A DNA stretch of 64,000 nucleotides from Endomychus coccineus. Taxonomy: Eukaryota > Arthropoda > Insecta > Coleoptera > Endomychidae. Numbering within the stretch: the first letter of the stretch is position 1; the number at the start of each line of letters is the position of its first letter. The stretch lies in assembly GCA_958510875.1 (NCBI GenBank), contig OY294070.1, forward strand, positions 114,866,703 to 114,930,702, read 5' to 3'. Shown in pieces: positions 56,901-64,000 of the stretch. The translations under genes were made by a program, and so were the position numbers. A model generated the notes under the pieces. That model saw only the letters and a program-made list of their open reading frames with translations, was not told the origin of the DNA and ran no database searches.

Positions 56901-58402
56901 ATGAAAGCTCTTTAGATTTATTTTGCCCCACGTTGTGGTGACAATTATTAACTAAACTCTTATGAGTTTATTATTTAATTATGAATTATTATTAATTCTA
57001 CCGGCTAGCTTTCTTATTGTATTTTGAATCTTATTATTGTTTGTTTGATTTGAATAATGAACTTTTACCTTTTCATTTTATATCTATGGAATTATATATG
57101 GAATTAAACACAATGTTCTTTGAATGTTAAAAACTTTTATATTTAAATTTCTATGACTCTATTTTTATCTCGAGTATCAATTTTAACAATTTTATGTTCA
57201 AATAGATCTATGATCTAACCTCAAAATTATTTACTATTAATATTTGCTCACAAAGTTATAATCTACAATCTTTCTTTCAGATTTACAGACAGATAATAAT
57301 ACAATGGAGAAATAATAAATAAACTTACGTTTAGTTTATATCCAAGAATATGTTTTAAAATGTAGGCAATGTGCACTTGGCTTGATCTTCTTATTAATTT
57401 GATAATTCACTTTAACCGTAGGTACACAATTCCTTTGATATACACAATAAACACAGGTAAACTGTTTTGGTTACTTCTTTTGAAATCAGGAATTGTTGAA
57501 AATTGTTAACTTAGTTTTATTCTTTTTATTAAAGATATAAAACTCTTTGATGATGTTTGGAATTTTATCGAAGGCTGGCTGTCGTTCGATGTTACTTATG
57601 AATTGTAGGTTATTGTAACCTTTAAACTTTGTTCGGAGACTTGGAACACTACTTGACTTGTAGAAATTATTTATTTGGTTCGGTTACTTTCAACCTTACG
57701 AAGCTACTGGAATACTTGGGTTCACCGATGTTTATCCAATAATCTAAGGTTGTGGAAAATTTTGTGAGTTGCATGGAGTACCTTCACTCTCTAGATATAA
57801 TTGCTAACTAACTTGGCTTGTCTTCAGATGCCTTTTATAGGCCTTCAAGAAGGACGCCAAGTATTTCCAAAAATAACCAATGAGGTGCTTAGTTTACCTA
57901 TCAAGAATGCCTACATTTTTCCACACACTTTGGTATAAGATAACCTATGATTAGGTTATTATTAATATGATTATTCCAATAATTATTATAAATTTGGCAG
58001 TTGTCATTCTTAAAAACTAATACATAATATAACATATCAATAACATTTCTTTAACATTATATAACTCAAATTTACTAATCCTAACTTATATCTATAACAT
58101 TTTTCAATAGTTTGTGCTATCTCATGATAGTTTTTGTAATCATTTTAATCATGATTTCTGTCTTCGTAACACTGTACGTTTATTCACTTTCACTGAAGTT
58201 CTTGTTTTACACTTCTAATTCTAATTACATTGTTGTTTATTATGTTTTACATTGATTATTATATTATACTAACTATTATTTAACTTTTAATATTGTTTTT
58301 AATTCCATGTAATATTTTTTTATCAATCTTTTCTGATTTTCAATGTTCGGTAAGTTCTAATTTTATCATTTTTGTTGTTTAGGAAATGAAATCATAACAG
58401 TA
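56901..58402 (-). mobile_element. LTR-containing unit, copy B
   Basis: Same order as copy A on the minus strand: 3' internal region (58402-57935), purine tract, LTR (57915 to about 56946; about 970 bp), PBS-like 19-mer (56943-56925, identical to copy A) and about 24 bp more. It sits inside the satellite: flanks ...GTATTATT and TATTGAGT... join to match the intact satellite at 51157-51180, suggesting a 4-bp TATT duplication. The LTR end is decayed (AATA instead of AACA). Lacks the 164-bp stretch of copy A. Confidence 0.65.
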
Positions 58403-58640
58403 TATTGAGTATGGATGTAAATAAAGTCACTAAATGATTATTTTATATCAATTGGATAATGAATTCCAAGTGGAATTTGAAAAATTACATCTCTTGGAAG
58501 TGCTGTGAACGCTTGTACAATCAGTATATCTACAAAAAGAAATCGTATCTAGCTCAAGTTTATGAATGTGAATACCTAAATGTACATTTCAATGGTTCAT
58601 TGAAACTACTGTGGCATCAATACATTACATCAATTTTGTC
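58403..58640 (+). repeat. Satellite-like repeat, continuation
   Basis: Resumes after copy B: TATATCAATTGGATAATGAATTC, ACAATCAGTATAT and TTTATGAATGTGAATACC match 56620-56780. Confidence 0.7.
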
Positions 58641-58734
58641 AAAAAAATCAAGTTCTGAGTGTGAAAATTATATAAAATGAATAAAAAATGTTTCTTCATT
58701 TGTTAATAATTAATTAGTTTATGAAAACTCGAAA

Positions 58735-59155
58735 AATTCATGTATGTATTCAAAGACAATAATAGCAATGGAATCGAATTCAGAGGTCAAAAATATTCGA
58801 AAACATCTATAAACTCTATATTCTGGTCAAATTCGTATGTTTATTATAAAAATAATTATTTATAACAATTCAAAAACTTATGTATGCATTTGAAAACCAT
58901 AATAGTAATGAAATCGTATTCAGAAGGCCAAAATTATCCAACAACGACAATAAACTCGACATTTGGTTCTAATTCGTTTATTTAATAATAAATATAATTT
59001 GTTTATAACAAATCAGCAAATATTTGGAACATTCGACGATGAAATTGAACTCTGGGTACCAAAATTAACCGAAAACGACCCGAAAGTCGGAGTTTCTGTA
59101 GAATTCATCTATTTTGTTAATAAAATAAATTGTTTATAACAAAAAATAGTCTTTA
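58735..59155 (+). repeat. Three-unit tandem repeat, ~138-bp period
   Basis: TTTATAACAA(A/T) recurs at about 58858, 58998 and 59134. Each unit also contains an AATAGTAATG(A)AATCG(T)ATTCAG-like block and AATTCGT(A)T near its end. Units are diverged. Confidence 0.65.
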
Positions 59156-60060
59156 TACTATCAAAAACTTTCAAATTTTCCGTTTTTCAAACACTTTTAT
59201 TTTATCTCAAAAATGAGCTAATTATATGATGATATTCTGAAAAAATGCACTTTGTCTCATCAAAATCGATCCATTTCTCAAGGATTTACGGATTTGGCCT
59301 ATTTTTATACCCATTTGACTACTGCATTAATTGTGATGAAATTCACCAATGAAGTAAGTTATCAAATATGTGAAGATTTTATGATCAACTTTGATCGTCT
59401 TGGGAACAGCCAAATCCGTGAATTCGACCCGGAAGATAACTTCTGGAATTTATTGTGTTTTGTTATATTGGGTATTTTATTAGCTAGATAACAGAAACTA
59501 GATACTTTTCTCATTTTATAGAAATTAATTGGACCGTTTCTACGGTTATTAACTCTAGTTCGAAATTAATGGTCGTTCCATATTCATGGCTAATTATACG
59601 TTTTATAACTTATACCCGGCGGTAGTGTTTGTTTAGTATAACGTATAGTGGAATAATGACTATATGTCATTTAATTTGACCGTACTTACCTACCTCATGC
59701 AAATGTCAATTCGAATCAAAGCTATATATTATTCAGTTACACTGGGTTTTGTAGATAAAAGGTCATCAATGTTATTAGCTGTTTCTTGCTTAACACATCA
59801 TTCAATTTCCCTTGATATTATGTCTACGTTTGTCATTTAACCATTTCTGCCAGCAATGGTATTTATGAAATGAACATAATTTCCATTAAATAGGTTTCGT
59901 TTATGCTCCAATAAGTTTCGAATCACTACGTTAGTTGAAGTGATACAGATACTGAATTTTAAATATTCCGGTGAAATATTTCTGAATATTCTACGACGTT
60001 GGGCAATGACAATTGGCTGAGAAAAAGTATGTGTGCTATGATATTTGTAAGTGAGTATGT
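59156..60060. other. No recognised gene
   Basis: A 79-codon frame (59252-59491, +) has no recognisable motif and AT-driven composition. Confidence 0.5.
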
Positions 60061-60061
60061 C

Positions 60062-61390
60062 TGATACGGGGTCTTTTTTTCCGGAAAACTCATTGTATGT
60101 TAGGAAAATTGGAAAAATTTTTAAGTTTATGAATCATTTTCAAGTGTTCTACACATTAACAACGGACTAATGATGAAAGTTACACTCACTGTAATGGAAA
60201 CCAAAGAAAAATCTTGGAAAATGACTAGAAAATTCCATAAATATCGTTATTGAAAATCGTTGAAAATCGCTGAAATCTCTATTAAAAACTATTCGTTGTA
60301 TGATAAAATATTTTCAGAGTAGTTTTGGGTGTTCATGACGAACTAATTACAATAAAAACGCAAGCAATTCGTTTAATTTCCAATTATTCAATCGTTACTC
60401 ATTTATTATTAATTATTTACATTTAGGTCGACTAATTAAACGTTTCCATGTATTTCATGGGCACGGGTGACGATATTGCCATTACAAACAATGAATAGTG
60501 TGATTTTTTTGTGGAAAATTATTGAAAATCGCTGAAATCTCTATTAAAAACTATTCGTTGTATGATAAAATATTTCCAGAGTAGTTTTGGGTGTTCATGA
60601 CGAACTAATTACAAAAAAACGCAAGAAATTCGTTTAATTTTTAATTATTCCATTGTTACTCATTTATTATCAATTATTTACATTTCTTTATTTCATTGAA
60701 TGTACTGTAATTAATTCCTTTATTATCAATCTATATTTAAATCAAACATATGACCACTATTTTACCTATTTACATATTTACAGTGAATGTTTTATTATAT
60801 TATCATTATCATCATCTTTATAATCATTATTATTATTATCATTAATATTATCATCACTTTTATTAACATTTTCATCATTTTTCTTATTATTAGTTTGATA
60901 TTTTCAAAATTTACATTCCATAAATTTATCGACGCAACTCACGCAGGTATATAAAAAATATTCTTTATTTTTTGATATTATATTCTATGTACCCGCGTCG
61001 ATAAATGGAGAGGTCTGCTGTGATGATGAATTTGCCTATTTATTGAATAGTCGTCGGTATAAGCATTTTCAAAAATATCTTCACATTTTCGACGAAACAG
61101 TCACATTATTCATTGTTTTCAATGGCAATATCGTCATCCGTGCCCATGAAATACCCGAAAACGTCATATTAGTCGATCTATTTTTCAATATCATGATATT
61201 TTATCGAATTTTCTAGTAATTTTCCAAGATTTTTCATTGATTTTAATTCCAGTGAGTGTAACTTTCATCATTAGTCCGTTGTTAATGTGTACAACACTTG
61301 AAAATGATCCATTAACTTCAAAATTAATTTTTCCAATTTTCCCAACATACAATGAGTTTTCTGGAAAACAGACTCCGGATTCGTGATCAG
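60062..61390. mobile_element. Foldback element with internal tandem duplication
   Basis: Block A (60070-60245) and block C (60421-60510) recur inverted as A' (about 61185-61385) and C' (about 61090-61175). Strong anchors: CATTGTATGTTRGGAAAATTGG and TTCATGGGCACGG(G/A)TGACGATATTGCCATT. In the left arm A and C are separated by a unit of about 170 bp (60250-60420) that is repeated after C (60515-60705) with few differences. The unpaired centre holds a microsatellite. No coding content. Confidence 0.7.
60790..60900 (+). repeat. Degenerate (ATT/ATC)n microsatellite
   Basis: Runs of ATT, ATC and TTA triplets within the loop of the foldback element. Confidence 0.75.
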
Positions 61391-61737
61391 CCACCCGAAA
61401 AACCTACTAGGACATATTTTCTAAGCAATATTTATAATTTTTCCCAAAATTTATTAATTCTTCAAGAAATACCCTATTTGAAGTGTTGTTTTTAGGATAA
61501 AGGGGGAAAAAAGGTTATGCTTTTCGGTTTCAATAGTCATGAATGATCCTCAGGGTGCAGACAAATTTTGGAAAAATATGAATACACATGTTTTTCACAT
61601 ATTATACAGTTTTTCCCGGCTTTTTGCCTGGACTATATAATGCGGGTTGGGTTATCTGGATATTACACTAGATACGAGCTGTTCAGAATATTTGTTCCTT
61701 ACAGCTTTACGTGTAAAGCAGAATATTTTACAACAAC
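61391..61737. other. No recognised gene
   Basis: Nothing beyond an AT-rich frame at 61568-61813 whose last part coincides with the PLE scrap. Confidence 0.45.
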
Positions 61738-61960
61738 AAAAATATCTATGAACCTACAAGCAGATGTGCAATTGGCAATCCACTGTCCTCTTTCCTTGCC
61801 AATATTTTTCTAAGGGAACTTAAACCTTAAAATCAAAAAGTTGAACATAGATAAGTCGTTAATATTTTCTCAATCATAAGTGAATATGATGATCTACATG
61901 ATTTTTTGAACAATTATCCTTATCGGAATTGGGTTGTACCTCATTAATAGAACATACCAT
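61738..61960 (+). pseudogene. PLE reverse transcriptase scrap
   Basis: AAGCAGATGTGCAATTGGCA and the following 80 bp match 9475-9560 (PLE palm). Translation QADVQLAIHCPLSLPIFF corresponds to Q.DGVAMG.PLSPFLANIF with losses. The YVDD region is gone. Confidence 0.6.
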
Positions 61961-62086
61961 CACTGTCACAGATTCAGAAACGTTTCGGAAGAGACATTAC
62001 CCTTTTTTTCCTACTTACTAGACTTTTTAAATTCAGGAATAGACGAGATGTTAAGGCTTTGTGTAATCCAACATGTAATCATGATA

Positions 62087-62360
62087 GTTTTGTAATCACT
62101 TTAATTATGATTTCTGCCTTCGTTACACAGTACGTTTCTTCACTTTCACTGTTCTTGTTTATCACTTCTTATTCTATTACATTGTTGTTTATTATGTTTT
62201 ACATTGTTAATTTTAATATCCTAACTATTATTTAGCTTTTACTATTGTTTTTAATTCCATATAAATATCTTTTATTTGATCTTTTCTGATTTTCAAAGTT
62301 CGGTAAGTTATTATTTTTAAATTTTTATTGTTTATGAAATGAAATCATAACAATATACAT
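62087..62360 (-). repeat. LTR-unit 3' internal region, copy C
   Basis: Nearly identical to 54453-54708 (differs mainly by a 3-base loss near 62150) and continues to the same outer end as copy B (GAAATGAAATCATAACA). No LTR, purine tract or PBS present. Confidence 0.8.
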
Positions 62361-63348
62361 GTCTAAGCAACTGAATGAATAAGCAAACTATACGGTGGTA
62401 AAGGATAAGCTACATACAACAACTAACTCCCTATACAGATGCAATATGCAACGGTGATTAATATAGTTGGGCGTTTAACTTTGTTGCTTTACCATGCAAT
62501 TATCTGAGACAACCCTAAACTAATCATAGCCTTCTGGAATATCATACAAAGTCCTTTATGTAGCAGCTTTTGTTGAATACTCCATGATGTACCTATTTGC
62601 AATCGTGCTCGTATACTTTCTAGGACTGCGAAATTGCTAATGTCATGAACAACCAAATTAAATTAATAATAGATCTATCAACGATTTGATATTTATCTCA
62701 TGTTCCGTATTCAACACATATTAACAAGGGAGCATGTATGAAATTAGAAATAAGTCATTGTACTATTCTCACATATTCCATACAGAACTTATTGAATCAT
62801 TGTGAAAGTTCAAAGTGATGAAGCTGCCATTGAAATAAAAAATATAGACTGAATCTAAATTTGAGCGAACATACCTACATGGTATTATACATATTATTCA
62901 TTCATTAACATTAAAAATCCAAGATTATCAATAGATCGAAGACAAACAGATTAGCATATGAGTATATTCAGATTTTTCCAAGAATTGCTGGCGAAATAGG
63001 AGATTCATCAATTGAATAGTTACATCCAATCTTACGTGATGGATATTCTTCATAAAGTTTGTAAGGTTTTGAAGAAACCTATGGTGTCCAATGGTCCCAA
63101 CAAACTCACCAGGATATTTTGCACTCAGGGCTCGTAGTGATACGTGTCTTTAGTTTCTGAATTGATCGAATCACTCGAGCGCCAACTGCTTTAGCCAAAA
63201 AAAATTAGACAGAATCCTCAACCAAGAATTTCCGGCACTACGAGGTGAATAAATATTGATGATTATATTGGAGAAATAAAGACAAGTTTCAACTTAGCAA
63301 TTTGGTTTTAATTATTAATTATAATAGGAACAAAATTAGTTTAGTTAA
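62361..63348. other. No recognised gene
   Basis: AT-rich; no open frame or repeat of note. Confidence 0.5.
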
Positions 63349-63665
63349 TCACATACACAGAATATTGATAAAATAGAGGTACCCAAATTAGGCAGTAAAA
63401 ATTTGGAAGAATCACTTGGCAGTTTTGGAGCTAACGATAATACTGACTATACATTAGAATCGGGAAACATTTCTAAAAAAAAAGGTAAAATTTATGAGAG
63501 CCCAACTGAATCTTGGATCGTCCAAGTGGGCGAGGAAATAAAGCCGAAAAAGGGCAAAGTGAAAAATGAAGAGGCGGGTTAACCGATATTGACGCTTTTT
63601 TTTCAATCGATTTTAGAAGTCATTTAAAGTCATTTTTAAAAACATGTTACTAGTTTATTTTTTTC
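63349..63665 (+). repeat. Dispersed coding repeat, copy 2
   Basis: Open frame of about 76 codons without ATG, ending at 63579-63581: NIDKIEVPKLGSKNLEES, then NDNTDYTLESGNISKKKG, IYESPTESWIVQVGEE and IKPKKGKVKN. It lines up with 34391-34690, including shared 3' noncoding sequence. Lys/Glu/Ser-rich; family unrecognised. Frame integrity here suggests that copy 1 carries the frameshift. Confidence 0.6.
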
Positions 63666-64000
63666 AACATGCATGTACACTTACTAATAGGCAAGGAGTG
63701 ATGGCAATAATTTCAAATCTTCATTTGACCTCCAATGAAGTTATTTAACATGGTGCCATCATGTTATCTTGTAACCCGCAAGTCACAACCACAAAATGAA
63801 AAAAAGAAACATTTTGGGTCCAAATAATGGCCAATTACTCGGAAACGGACCGATAACTTTTGATGGCATAGGGTATGTTAACAATTGCCAACACCAATGC
63901 ACTTTTTCCACCAGGTTTGGGAGGGTTAACTAGCAGTCCATTTTCGGTCCAATTTTAACTGGTCAGTTTGATAAACGGGCACGATAAAAAATGATGGCAC
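63666..64000. other. No recognised gene; possible element end
   Basis: GTGCCATCAT near 63753 has its complement (ATGATGGCAC) at the very end of the window, which may mark terminal repeats of a short element cut or ended by the window edge. Confidence 0.3.

Noticed and set aside
63750..64000. Short TIR element ending at the window edge
   Set aside because: Only about 10 bp match, and the right side cannot be examined past the window.

Overview
The window is AT-rich, intron- and repeat-dominated animal DNA. No gene is intact from start to stop. The repeat content is typical of an insect: Penelope-like elements (PLEs) with a GIY-YIG endonuclease, mariner, Tc1-like and other DDE relics, hAT, Mutator-like, jockey/CR1-like and RNase H-bearing non-LTR retrotransposons, and an LTR element with an arthropod-type TATA+TCAGTT promoter. 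I cannot name the species. The window probably lies in a gene desert or a very long intron; the only good host-gene candidate is one short exon (29111-29217).

Layout. 1-5.9 kb: an inverted-repeat element (748-1390), a non-LTR tail, and a long-TIR TA-flanked element (3918-5058). 5.9-9.2 kb: a non-LTR RT relic and a mariner relic. 9.2-13.1 kb: head-to-head PLE fragments joined at a palindrome, a second PLE endonuclease fragment, and a hAT element with exact TIRs and TSDs inserted just 3' of it. 13.9-16.6 kb: a duplicated segment, one copy occupied by a 5'-truncated non-LTR element and the other still empty. 16.7-21.7 kb: RNase H relic and three more PLE pieces, one (17571-18700) bracketed by inverted repeats that each carry a hammerhead-ribozyme-like motif. 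21.8-22.8 kb: a 998-bp element with 21-bp TIRs and a 10-bp target duplication, carrying a two-exon coding fragment. 24.6-28 kb: Tc1-like and Mutator-like transposase relics. 29.3-32.6 kb: a non-LTR element (RT C-terminus + RNase H) interrupted in frame by a 1.87-kb element with about 340-bp TIRs that encodes a CXC (tesmin/TSO1-like) protein fragment. 33.4-36.9 kb: a dispersed coding repeat, a microsatellite, a tRNA-like SINE head and a five-unit tandem repeat. 39.7-45.8 kb: DDE relics, a ~175-bp satellite split by one of them, and a second mariner. 47-53 kb: RNase H relic, satellite, jockey-like RT relic, and a non-LTR 3' end with a restriction-like endonuclease domain. 53.1-58.4 kb: two copies of an LTR-containing unit with an odd order (3' internal region, polypurine tract, LTR, primer-binding site), a partial third copy at 62.1 kb, and another RT relic. 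58.7-61.4 kb: tandem repeats and a foldback element. 61.7-63.7 kb: PLE RT scrap, third copy of the LTR-unit tail, second copy of the dispersed coding repeat.

There is no operon or pathway. The interest lies in nesting order, in PLE-associated ribozyme-like motifs (five, two families) and in unusual composite elements. All alignments were done by eye; family names come from motif recognition, not database search.
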